NCBI RefSeq assembly: GCF_900090315.1
Contig: NZ_FMHZ01000002.1
Location: 3,686,001-3,750,000, forward strand
Length of the DNA: 64,000 bases
Origin: Micromonospora citrea
GTDB taxonomy: Bacteria > Actinomycetota > Actinomycetes > Mycobacteriales > Micromonosporaceae
Direction of reading: 5' to 3'
The notes beneath the pieces are model-generated. The model was not told the DNA's origin. It ran no database searches and saw nothing but the letters and a program-made list of their open reading frames with translations. Made by a program: the position numbers and the translations under genes. Positions 49,000 to 57,139 of the stretch are shown in pieces (position 1 is the stretch's first letter; each line of letters starts with the position of its first letter).

Positions 49000-51329
49000 C
49001 CGTCCACGGTGGCGCGCATGCCCCGGACGAACCGTTCGCCGGTGGCGGTGAGGGCACCGTGGCCGAGCAGGGCGTCGAGGGCGCCGTCGGTCCGGTCCCG
49101 GTGGCGACGGAAGTGGCCCACGGCGGCCGGGCCGGGGCGGTGCCGCCACACGTCGGCGACCGCCAGGCGGGCGTACGCGCCGTGCAGCACGTCCCCCACG
49201 GGGCGTGGATCGTCCCGGCACGGCACACGCAGCGTCCGGGTGTCGTCGCGGTCGAACAGGTCGCAGACGTCCAGCACCGCGCCGAGCTTGAGGTGCTGCA
49301 CCTCGCGTACCAGCAGCACGGCGAGGGCCGCGTCGTCGGGCACGGGCACGGCGGCCACCGCGCCGAAGGCGGTGCCGACGGTGGCGCCGCGTGACCGGCC
49401 GGTCGGCTCCGCGCGCAGCGGCACGACGGCCCGCAGCAGGGTGCGTACCCCCGCCGCGTAGCCGGTGGCCTCGGCGTCGATCCGGCGCACCGCCCGCTCC
49501 AGTTGCCGAGTCCACCGCAGCGCGGCGGCGCCGGACAGCCGCGGCTCGACCGGCAGGTCGTAGCAGTCCCGGTGCGGATCGGTGTCCTCCAGCACCAACC
49601 GGTCCCCGCCGAGGCGCACCGGCAGCCAGCCCGGCCCGTCCTCGCGGGCGGGGCCGCCGTCCCGGTCGGCGAGGACGGTGACCCGCCGGCCCGCGAGCCG
49701 GACGTCGCCGTCGTCGGTGACGAGCCGGACGACGCCCCGGTCGGCACCGACGGCGAGCGCGCCGAGCGTCGGCAGGCTGACCGTTCCGTCGCGCACCGGG
49801 ACGGGAACGTCGGCCCGGACCCGGGCCCGGACCGCGGCGGCAGCCGCCACGCAGGCCAGGTGGGACAGCTCTGCCGCGCCGGTGCGGCACCGCTCGGCCC
49901 AGTGGCGTACGAAGGGGTGGGTCAGCACGGCGCGGACGGCGTCGGGGTGCGCGTCGTCCAGGTGCACCAGCAGCCGCCACCCTTCGGCCGCGACCGGGTC
50001 GCCCGCGGCCCGCTCGCTGAGGGCGACCAGCAGGGCGCGTACCAGTGCCAGGTGGACGGCGGCGAGCTGGGCCGCCGAGCCCGCCGTGCCGGAGCCGCCG
50101 GCGAGGTCGTCGAGGACCCGCCGGTCGAGCGACTCGGCGGGACGGGTGCGCTCGTCGGCGACCGGGGTCGCCGTCACCACCCGGACCAGCCGCAGCAGGT
50201 CGGCGCAGTAGGCGGAGGGGTTGTCGAAGCCGTTGCCGGCACGGTAGCGGTGGGCGTAGAGCCCGCCCCCGCAGTGCCCGACCACCGGGCACGCCCGGCA
50301 GGTCGGGCAGAGCCCGGCCAGGCCCGTCTGCCGCACGGCGATGCCGGGGTGGGCGGCGGCGTCGTCCACCCGGTGCCGGAACACGTCCAGGCCGGTGGCC
50401 GCCGCGCCGTCGAAGGCGGACTTCAGCGAGTCGACCTGCTCGAAGGTGCCGTCGGTCTCGACGACCACCAGGTCGGCCGGGGCGAGCCCCACCGCCTCGC
50501 TGCGGCTGCCCTGCCCGGTGGCGGTGGAGAGCAGGGACTCCAGCAGGCGGATCGGCACCGGACGCCCGTCGGCCAGCCAACGCCGGTGGATGGCCAGCAG
50601 CCAGTCGGCGTACGGCGTTGCGCGGCCGTCGGGCCGGACCGGCGGGTTGTCCCAGTTGGCGTGCGGCAGCAGGAAGTCGACGTGCGGCGGCTCCTCGGCG
50701 AGCAGCGCCTCGTAGACCCGGATCGGGTCGTTGGCGAGGTCGACGGTGCAGAGGATGCCCGCGTAACTGCTGCGGTAGGCGGGGCTGCGCAGCAGCGCCA
50801 GCGCCCGCAGCACCTGACGGTGGCTGCTCGCCCCGTTGGCGTGGCGACGGTGCCGGTCGTTGGCGGCCCGGTCGCCGTCGAGCGAGATCCCCACCTTGAC
50901 GTCGTGGGCGACCAGCACGTCGCAGGTCGCCGGCGTGAGCAGCACACCGTTGGACTGCATCCGCAGGTCGAGCCGGGCCACCGGCTCGATGACCCGGCGC
51001 AGGGTGGCGGCGGTGGAACCGAGCCGGGCGGCGCCCGCGAGCAGCGGTTCGCCGCCGTGCAGCACCACTCGTACGCCGCCGAGCCGGTGCGCCGCCGCGT
51101 GCTCCGCGATCCGCCCCGCGACCGCCCGCACCGTGGCCGGGGCCATCATCCGCGGCTGGCGTCGCCAGGACTGGTCCGGGTGTTCGTAGACGTAGCAGTG
51201 GTCGCAAGCGAGGTCGCAGCGGCTGACCAGCTTGAGCACGTACTGCGTCAGCGGGGCGACGCGGCCGGCCGGTCGCCGGCCCGGATCGGCCGGCTCAGAT
51301 CGCAGAGGTGAAGGCCGCGACATCGACAC
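48990..51329 (-). CDS. fxsB: FxsB radical SAM/SPASM cyclophane-forming peptide maturase
   Basis: A 779-residue enzyme. The radical SAM cluster motif is CDLACDHC (Cys 38, 42, 45), GGEPLLAG follows, and the SPASM region (CPTCRACPVVGHCGGG, about residues 338-353, plus a later Cys) holds the auxiliary cluster. FxsB enzymes cross-link the Phe of FxSxx-COOH precursors to a backbone carbon to form a cyclophane. The C-terminal 350 residues are the usual fused HEXXH-type domain, but the motif reads REVQH (about 675-679): His1 is Arg (CGC where CAC would be His), so metal binding by this module is doubtful. Its GTG start lies inside fxsA, 35 bp before the fxsA stop. Confidence 0.92.
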   Translation of the reverse strand: MSMSRPSPLRSEPADPGRRPAGRVAPLTQYVLKLVSRCDLACDHCYVYEHPDQSWRRQPRMMAPATVRAVAGRIAEHAAAHRLGGVRVVLHGGEPLLAGAARLGSTAATLRRVIEPVARLDLRMQSNGVLLTPATCDVLVAHDVKVGISLDGDRAANDRHRRHANGASSHRQVLRALALLRSPAYRSSYAGILCTVDLANDPIRVYEALLAEEPPHVDFLLPHANWDNPPVRPDGRATPYADWLLAIHRRWLADGRPVPIRLLESLLSTATGQGSRSEAVGLAPADLVVVETDGTFEQVDSLKSAFDGAAATGLDVFRHRVDDAAAHPGIAVRQTGLAGLCPTCRACPVVGHCGGGLYAHRYRAGNGFDNPSAYCADLLRLVRVVTATPVADERTRPAESLDRRVLDDLAGGSGTAGSAAQLAAVHLALVRALLVALSERAAGDPVAAEGWRLLVHLDDAHPDAVRAVLTHPFVRHWAERCRTGAAELSHLACVAAAAAVRARVRADVPVPVRDGTVSLPTLGALAVGADRGVVRLVTDDGDVRLAGRRVTVLADRDGGPAREDGPGWLPVRLGGDRLVLEDTDPHRDCYDLPVEPRLSGAAALRWTRQLERAVRRIDAEATGYAAGVRTLLRAVVPLRAEPTGRSRGATVGTAFGAVAAVPVPDDAALAVLLVREVQHLKLGAVLDVCDLFDRDDTRTLRVPCRDDPRPVGDVLHGAYARLAVADVWRHRPGPAAVGHFRRHRDRTDGALDALLGHGALTATGERFVRGMRATVDGWA

Positions 51330-51468
51330 GCGCCGGACGAGCCTCCCTCCGGCTGGTCACGTGCGCGACGGACCGGGCCCGGTCGACGGGGATCCGGCCG
51401 AGCGGGGTGCGCCGGAGGTCGTCCAGCGGCGGCGGGCTCAGATCGGGCTGGCGTACGGTGCGGTCCAC
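51295..51468 (-). CDS. fxsA: FxSxx-COOH cyclophane RiPP precursor FxsA
   Basis: A 57-residue peptide ending AAFTSAI, an exact FxSxx-COOH terminus. The leader (DLSPPPLDDLRRTPLGRIPV) is the likely recognition region; the core is the last 10-15 residues. GTG 51468 follows GGGGGAA at 6 bp. Its 3' end overlaps the start of fxsB by 35 bp in another frame, so precursor and enzyme are coupled. The Phe in the terminal motif is the expected cross-link site. Confidence 0.88.
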   Translation of the reverse strand: MDRTVRQPDLSPPPLDDLRRTPLGRIPVDRARSVAHVTSRREARPARVDVAAFTSAI

Positions 51469-51566
51469 GTCGGTTCCCCCATCTCTGTCGGGAGTGGACG
51501 GACGGCCGCCCACGACGACGGTCAAACGACGACTATCGACGATGCTATATGGCACGGGGTGTGATG

Positions 51567-52469
51567 TCACTGTTGCGCTGCGCCATCCTGCTCGATCACC
51601 TTCGCCATCCATCCCTCGTTGGAGAGCGAGATGATCCGTTCCGCCTCCGCGACGAACGCGTCGTCGTCGGTCCAGCCCCGTCCGGCCTCGCGGGCGATCC
51701 GCAGCCGGACGAGCTGGTCGGCGGTCCGGGCGTACTCGATCTGGTGGTGCTCGTGCTGCTGGGCGGAGCCGTAGCCGACGAGCGCCGTGGTGACGGCCGC
51801 CGCGACGCCGATCCAGGCGGTGAGCCCGAGGTTGTCGCCGAGCACCCCGACCGTGGCGGAGACCGCCGCCGCGGCGACCGTGAGCGCCGTGGTGGCGTAC
51901 CGGATCCGCCGCGCGGCCCGGCCCATCCGGCGGGCCCGCAGCAGGTAGTAGCCGTCCACCTGCCGCTGTAGCCGCTCCGTCAGGTATGTCGCCACGTCGG
52001 AGACGGCCGGCAGGGGCCGGGCGGCCGGCGCCGCGTCCACGGTGCGGCCGACCAGGTCGCCGGCGTCGTCCATCAGGGCGTCGAGCCGCCCGAGCAGGAC
52101 GACGTCCCGGTCGGTGCCGGCGAACGGGGCGACCCCGGCGAGGTAGCGGTACGTGTCGGCCTTCAACGCCTCGGAGACCGACCGGAGCCGGGTCCACGCG
52201 TGCACGGCGTCGCGGGCGGCCCACCGGCCCGCGACCGGCACCAGGAGCAGCGCCGCCGCCGCGACGATCGCCAGCGCCCGACCGGCGCCGTGGTGGGTCT
52301 GGCCGAGCTGGTTGGCGAGGGTGCCGCACACGGCGGCGCCGACGGTGAGCGCGGCGACCGCCAGCCGGGCCCGGGTGATCGCGCGCTTCGCCTCGCAGGC
52401 CGCCCCCGACCAGGCGGCCTGCCGCTGCCAGACCGTCTCGACCGCCAATGAGGTATCGAAGTCTGCCAC
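51567..52469 (-). CDS. SLATT/DUF4231-like two-TM membrane protein
   Basis: A 300-residue protein with two similar halves, each having a pair of membrane helices: ARLAVAALTVGAAVCGTLAN and ALAIVAAAALLLVPVA (about 34-82), then ATTALTVAAAAVSATVGVLG and WIGVAAAVTTALVGYG (about 191-245). The arrangement with amphipathic helices at both ends (ending GWMAKVIEQ) resembles DUF4231/SLATT proteins, predicted pore-forming effectors of nucleotide-signal conflict systems. It is 98 bp upstream of fxsA on the same strand, so it probably belongs to the operon. Confidence 0.72.
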   Translation of the reverse strand: MADFDTSLAVETVWQRQAAWSGAACEAKRAITRARLAVAALTVGAAVCGTLANQLGQTHHGAGRALAIVAAAALLLVPVAGRWAARDAVHAWTRLRSVSEALKADTYRYLAGVAPFAGTDRDVVLLGRLDALMDDAGDLVGRTVDAAPAARPLPAVSDVATYLTERLQRQVDGYYLLRARRMGRAARRIRYATTALTVAAAAVSATVGVLGDNLGLTAWIGVAAAVTTALVGYGSAQQHEHHQIEYARTADQLVRLRIAREAGRGWTDDDAFVAEAERIISLSNEGWMAKVIEQDGAAQQ

Positions 52470-52529
52470 CCTCTGGATGGTAGGACGGCGACGCCCGTGC
52501 CCGGGTGGCGCGCCCGGCCCGCGCCGCGC

Positions 52530-53134
52530 TCAACGGGGCAGGAAGCTGCCGTACTCCTCCTCGTACCAGTCGGCCTCGTTGTGCCGGCGGGTCGTGCCCG
52601 CGACGCGGGTCAGCATCAGCCAGTCGTCGTTGAAGACCAGCGCCGCGTCCTCGGGCCGGGCGGCCAGGACCCGGCCCACCGTACGCATCATGTGGGGCCG
52701 GCCCTTCTCGGCCAGCACGTCCTTGCGCATGTGGAAGTCGACGTCCACGGCGCCGGCGCGTAGCAGTCGAAGACGTGGCCCTCGATGAGATAGTCGGGCG
52801 ACTTCTCGCTGTTGCCGCCGCCGCCGATGCGAAGCCGGGCCGCCGCGATCTCCTGCTTCGTCGGGTTCTGGTGGATCCGGTAGCCCAGGGCGGCGATGGG
52901 GTCGGCGCCCTCGTTCTCCAACTCCAGCGCCCGCCGCTGCGGCGGCCTCTCGTTCGCGGGGATGCGGGTGCGCGGCCCGGTCGGTAGCCCCGGTGGGACG
53001 CCTGGTCCAGGCCGCGAGGCCGGGGGTGGCGGTGGTGGATGCTCGCCCTGCGGGGACGGTGTCGCCCGCCGCGGGTACGGCGGAGCCGTGGTTCGCGGGG
53101 GTCGGGCCGGTCGGTGCGGGGCCGCCGGACCCGG
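52530..53134 (-). pseudogene. CdiA-like toxin C-terminus fused out of frame to an immunity-protein tail
   Basis: From 53134 to about 52766 the frame encodes a Pro-rich linker, then GYRIHQNPTKQEIAAARL and NSEKSPDYLIEGHVFDCYAP, which matches the start of CdiA-CT/CdiA_C-like tRNase toxins. The rest of the toxin is missing. At about 52757-52766 sense jumps to another frame, where VDFHMRKDVLAEKGRPHMMR to the end at 52530 reads like the C-terminal half of a contact-dependent immunity protein. No start codon is found in the linker frame; it is in phase with the preceding gene (53135-53662), separated only by its TGA. An internal deletion that fused toxin to immunity is the simplest explanation. Confidence 0.72.
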
Positions 53135-53662
53135 TCAGTTTCCCGACGAACCGAGCTGCCGCGCCGCGGCGACCGCGGTCTCGACTGCCTGCCTGGCGGG
53201 GCCGGTGCGCTGGACCATCAGCACGAGCACCTGCTTGACGTTCTCCAGTCCCTGCACCAGCGGTCCCGGTTGGCCGCCCTGGAGGACGGTGGTGACGAGC
53301 CGCTTGGCCTCGTCGAGCTGGGCGATGGTGGCGGTCGTCGCGTCGCGCATGCCGTCGATCGCGCTCGCCACGGGAGTCAGCCCGGCGATCGTCTCGTCCG
53401 GGGTGGCCTCCTGCGGCACGGCCGCGGTCGCCCGGGTGGCCTCGCCGATCGCGGTGGCGACGCCGCCCAGGCCGCCCCGGACGGCGGCGATGGCGTCCCG
53501 TACCCGCGCCATGCCGGCCGCGACGGCGGCGAAACCGGCGCCGGCGGCCCGCACCGCCACCTCCTGTGCCTGGTTGTCGGCGGCGGACGCCAGCCCCTGT
53601 GCCCTGTCGACGCCCGCCGTCAGCGCGCGGAGTTCCCCGGTGATCTTCTCGATGTGCGACAC
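53135..53662 (-). CDS. helical DUF6244-like protein, N-terminal part of a broken polymorphic toxin
   Basis: A 175-residue, almost entirely alpha-helical protein (SHIEKITGELRALTAGVDRA ... ARQAVETAVAAARQLGSSGN) rich in Ala and in heptad-like patterns. I associate this with DUF6244-type proteins of Micromonosporaceae, where such a module precedes a linker and toxin domain; the assignment is from memory. The GTG at 53662 is 7 bp after GGATTCGGCGG. Its TGA is followed by 148 further open codons in the same frame (linker and nuclease), so the stop is probably a nonsense mutation in a longer gene. Confidence 0.7.
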   Translation of the reverse strand: MSHIEKITGELRALTAGVDRAQGLASAADNQAQEVAVRAAGAGFAAVAAGMARVRDAIAAVRGGLGGVATAIGEATRATAAVPQEATPDETIAGLTPVASAIDGMRDATTATIAQLDEAKRLVTTVLQGGQPGPLVQGLENVKQVLVLMVQRTGPARQAVETAVAAARQLGSSGN

Positions 53663-53843
53663 GCCGCCGAATCCCCGATCGATGGAAGGACGCTCGAAGC
53701 TGCAACCTAGCCGCAACCGTCCGTGGCCACCAGACCGACGATTCCGTCGGGAGTCGCCGTGGCGTCCGGTCGTCGACCGGGTCGGGATCCGGACGGCCGG
53801 TGCGGTCGTCCGTGGCGGATCCCGGTCGGGGAGGTCCGAGACG

Positions 53844-53881
53844 GGACCGCCCCCGGTCGCGTGGGCGTCCGGGGGCGGTCC
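53844..53881 (-). terminator. hairpin terminator
   Basis: A 13-bp perfect stem (53844-53856 with 53869-53881), 15 bp past the stop codon of the large VCBS-repeat gene. Confidence 0.78.
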
Positions 53882-53895
53882 GTGGTGGGGCGCGG

Positions 53896-56800
53896 TCAGA
53901 TGATGATCTTGTAGATGTTCCAGCCGCTGCCCCGCTGCACGCGCGGTGCGAAGGACCCGTTGCCGAGGCCCGCGTAGTACCAGAGCAGGCCGTCCGCGTC
54001 GCGGGCGACGAGGTCGTTGCGCCCGTCCTGGTTGAGGTCCCCGATCGGGACCACCGAGTTGTAGATGTTCCAGCCGGCGTAGACCTTGACGCGGGTGTTC
54101 CAGCCGGTGTTGCCGTTGCTGAGGTAGTGGTACATGGTGCCGGTGGAGTCGATGCCGAGCAGGTCGCCGTGGCCGTCGCCGTTGAGGTCGCCGGCGCCGG
54201 TGACGCGTGGGTAGATGCCCCAGCCGGAGCCGACCTGGATGCGGGGGTTGATGCCGCCGCGTCCGGTGGTGGTGTAGAGCCAGAGTTTGCCGTCGGTGTC
54301 GATGCCGAGGATGTCGTGGTGGCCGTCGCTGTTGACGTCGCCGGGGGCGAGGATCGACCGGTACATCATCCAACCCGCGCCCAGGCTGACGGTCTTCTCC
54401 AGGCCGTAGTTCATGTAGCCGGCGCCGAGGTGCGCCTTCATTCCCCCGTTGCCGTCGCGCACGAGCAGGTCGGGATAGCCGTCGCCGTCGTAGTCGCCGA
54501 ACGGCACGAGCGCGGACGTACGCGCCGCGCCGGTGCAGCTCAGGCACCAGTTGTCGGTCCACCCGTTGTTCAACAGCTCGCCGGTCGGCTCCCCGCCGTT
54601 GGTGTCGCCGTACCAGTGGCCCGCGCCCGTGGACTTCACGCCGAGCAGCGACGGGCTGCCGGTGCAGTCGACCACCCGGAACGCGAAGGAGCCGCAGGTC
54701 ACCAGCAGGTTCCCGGACCCGAGCGTCGTCTCCGAGGCGCCTTCGGTGGTGCCGTGCACCGTCCAGCGGTAGCCGCCGCTCGGGGCCATCCCGCCCGACG
54801 GGAGCCGACCGTCCCAGCGCACGTCGAGCCGGTCGCGTGCCGCGCCGCCGGTCCGCTGCGCCACCACCTCGCCGGTCGACTTGCGGGCGACGGTCACCCG
54901 CCAGGACGACAGCGGCCGGGTCGGGTGGAACGCGCCGGTCCAGTACCGGCTGTCGTCGGTGGCCGCCCGCGGGTTGCTGCCCCCGCTCGTGGCCGCCCTG
55001 CCGATCCCGGGCGGGGTGCCCGGCACGCCGGTGTCGATGACGTGCACGGCGTTGTCGCCGTCGACGTACGCGACCCCGCGCCCCTGGCGGTCCACCGCCC
55101 AGCTGTGCCCCCGGCTGTCGGTGGCCGTGCCCCGGGCCAGGCTGGCGAGCGTGACCGGGGCGTGGACGGTGCCGTCGTGGAAGGCGGTCATCCGCAGGGT
55201 GGCGGCGGCGGTGTCGTGCTGGACGAGGAATCCGTCGCCGAGCAGGGCCGGCCCGACGGGCACGGTCAGGTTGGCGCCGGTGTGGAGGTCGTGGACGCCG
55301 GCGGGGCCGGTGGCGCCGCAGGTCCACCAGAGCCAGCGGGCGCTGGCCTGCACCTCGGTCGGTACGCACGCCGTGCCGGTGGACACCGTCCGCTGCGCCT
55401 TCAGGCCAGGCAGGCTCAGCTGCTGGAGCTGGCCGTTGGTGCCCGTGGCGGTCCACAGGCTGTCGAACCAGAGCGCCGCCGCCCGGATCGGGCCGGTACG
55501 CAGGACCTTCGTCTCCGTCAGGTGCGCCACGTACTGCGTGGCCGGGGAGCCGCCGTCCACCACGGCGTACTCGTCCATGGCGTCGACCAGCCGCGCGCCC
55601 GTCGTCGGGAGGACCATGGACAGGTCGCCGACGCCGCGGCGCGTGCTGACCATGGTCTGGCCGTTCACCTCGCGCAGGTAGGTGGTGCCGTCCTGGGCGC
55701 CGTCGACGATCCGTACGCACCGCGCCTCGCCCGGGCAGCGGACGGAGTAGACGCTGAGGGTGCCGCCCTGCGCGGGCACGGCGCCGGCGGCGTCCGGCGC
55801 CAGGGTGTGGTTGAAGAGCGCGAAGTGCGTCTCGCCGGTGCTCGGCAGCACCTGGGTCTGCAGGTGGCGGACGACGCCGCGCCGGAACGTGAGGCCGGCG
55901 TTGTCGACCGGGTCCCGCACCGGCAGCACCGACGCCCGGCCGGGCTCACCGGCGGCGGCGACGAACCGGTGCACCGCCCAGTCGCGGGAGGTGGAGCCGC
56001 CGACCGCCAGGGCGGTGCCGTCCGGCCCCTGCACCAGCGAGTCCCTGGCCTGCGCGCGGGGCAGCACGGTCGTCCGCGCGGTGCCGTCCAGTCCCACCGT
56101 GACGACCGAGCCCTCGGTCGCGCCGGACGCGGGGTCGAGCAGGACGACCACCCGGTCACCCAGCACCGCGGCGCTCGACCAGGCGCCCGCGACGGTGGCG
56201 ATCCGCGCGGCGGTGTCCGCGCCGGAGACGAGGCCACCGCGCGAGTGGGCGTGCACCTTGCCCGAGCCGATCCACGCCACGGCGTCGCCGGAGAGCCGGA
56301 AGTCGGCCGGTGCGGCCGGGGCGGCGCCGGGGATCGGCACGATGCGCGCGGTGGCGATGTCGAGCAGGCCGTACCAGCGCTCGCTGTCGGCGCCGACCGC
56401 CGGGACGACCACGGACGTGGCGTCGCCGACCCGTGCGTCGTCGAGGTAGCCGCTGCCGGCCGGCAGGCCCGTGACCGGCCGGGTGTCGGTGACGGTGCCC
56501 TCGGGGCCGACCTTCTGGATCTCCAGCCGCATGTCCGGGTGCCGGACGAGGATCGAACGCCCGAAGACCCCGAAGAGGGTGCCCTCGGTCGGCCGGGGCC
56601 AGTGGTCCCAGGTCCGGTCGCTCAGGTCGTACACGCCGAAGCGGGTGACGTCGTCGACGGGGTGCCTGGTCCAGACGGAGACGGCGTCGCCGCCGGCCGG
56701 CCGGATGTCCCGGCTCCGGTAGCCGTTCAGCCCGCTGGCCTGGACCGTCGCGCCCGTGTCGTACCGGGTCCAGTGGTGGTTGGTGGACGCGTTGTGCTGG

Positions 56801-56988
56801 TGCAGGAAGCCGGACGCGCCCGCGAGCAGGATCTTCTCGACGGGCAGGACGGTCGGCTCGGATTCGGCGATGACGGCTGTCTCGCGGGGGGCGGTGCCGG
56901 TGTCGGCGGCGGCCGGCGCGGCCGGCACGGTCAGCAGAGCGAGGGCGACGGTGGTCGCCAGGGCTCCTGCCGGAAGACTGCGGCCCAA
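53896..56988 (-). CDS. large secreted VCBS-repeat protein
   Basis: A 1,030-residue exported protein. A signal peptide (LATTVALALLTVPAAPAAADT) is followed by about 700 residues of beta-propeller-like repeats (unrecognised), an Ig-like part (LPSGGMAPSGGYRWTVHGTT) and five to six C-terminal VCBS/FG-GAP repeats (DYDGDGYPD, DVNSDGHHD, DLNGDGHGD, DLNQDGRND calcium loops) ending IYKIII. The start is a TTG at 56988 with AGGAGG 6 bp upstream, as in its paralogue. Likely a cell-surface or matrix adhesion protein. Paralogue of the next gene. Confidence 0.84.
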   Translation of the reverse strand: MGRSLPAGALATTVALALLTVPAAPAAADTGTAPRETAVIAESEPTVLPVEKILLAGASGFLHQHNASTNHHWTRYDTGATVQASGLNGYRSRDIRPAGGDAVSVWTRHPVDDVTRFGVYDLSDRTWDHWPRPTEGTLFGVFGRSILVRHPDMRLEIQKVGPEGTVTDTRPVTGLPAGSGYLDDARVGDATSVVVPAVGADSERWYGLLDIATARIVPIPGAAPAAPADFRLSGDAVAWIGSGKVHAHSRGGLVSGADTAARIATVAGAWSSAAVLGDRVVVLLDPASGATEGSVVTVGLDGTARTTVLPRAQARDSLVQGPDGTALAVGGSTSRDWAVHRFVAAAGEPGRASVLPVRDPVDNAGLTFRRGVVRHLQTQVLPSTGETHFALFNHTLAPDAAGAVPAQGGTLSVYSVRCPGEARCVRIVDGAQDGTTYLREVNGQTMVSTRRGVGDLSMVLPTTGARLVDAMDEYAVVDGGSPATQYVAHLTETKVLRTGPIRAAALWFDSLWTATGTNGQLQQLSLPGLKAQRTVSTGTACVPTEVQASARWLWWTCGATGPAGVHDLHTGANLTVPVGPALLGDGFLVQHDTAAATLRMTAFHDGTVHAPVTLASLARGTATDSRGHSWAVDRQGRGVAYVDGDNAVHVIDTGVPGTPPGIGRAATSGGSNPRAATDDSRYWTGAFHPTRPLSSWRVTVARKSTGEVVAQRTGGAARDRLDVRWDGRLPSGGMAPSGGYRWTVHGTTEGASETTLGSGNLLVTCGSFAFRVVDCTGSPSLLGVKSTGAGHWYGDTNGGEPTGELLNNGWTDNWCLSCTGAARTSALVPFGDYDGDGYPDLLVRDGNGGMKAHLGAGYMNYGLEKTVSLGAGWMMYRSILAPGDVNSDGHHDILGIDTDGKLWLYTTTGRGGINPRIQVGSGWGIYPRVTGAGDLNGDGHGDLLGIDSTGTMYHYLSNGNTGWNTRVKVYAGWNIYNSVVPIGDLNQDGRNDLVARDADGLLWYYAGLGNGSFAPRVQRGSGWNIYKIII
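54053..54389 (-). repeat. 337-bp direct repeat, copy 1
   Basis: Identical base for base to 57297-57633 (constant offset 3,244), while flanking coding DNA of the two paralogues is diverged. It encodes the third-last to last-but-one VCBS repeats. Confidence 0.9.
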
Positions 56989-57094
56989 AGAGATCCTCCT
57001 GATGGGGGCTGCGCACAGACGCGCTGGAGCCTACCGGCAGGGACGGACGTGGATCCGCGGCTGATCGGGTGGAATTCGCCCCCGTGACGGCGAC

Positions 57095-57124
57095 CGCCCC
57101 CGGCGCCGTCGGCGGCCGGGGGCG
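57095..57124 (-). terminator. hairpin terminator
   Basis: A 10-bp perfect stem (57095-57104 with 57115-57124), 15 bp past the stop codon of the second large VCBS-repeat gene. Confidence 0.7.
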
Positions 57125-57139
57125 GGCGGGAGCGGGTCG

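Noticed and set aside
53135..55720. One continuous 861-codon frame joining the helical gene with upstream DNA
   Set aside because: Only the last 175 codons are gene-like; the upstream part is antiphase shadow of the VCBS-repeat gene.
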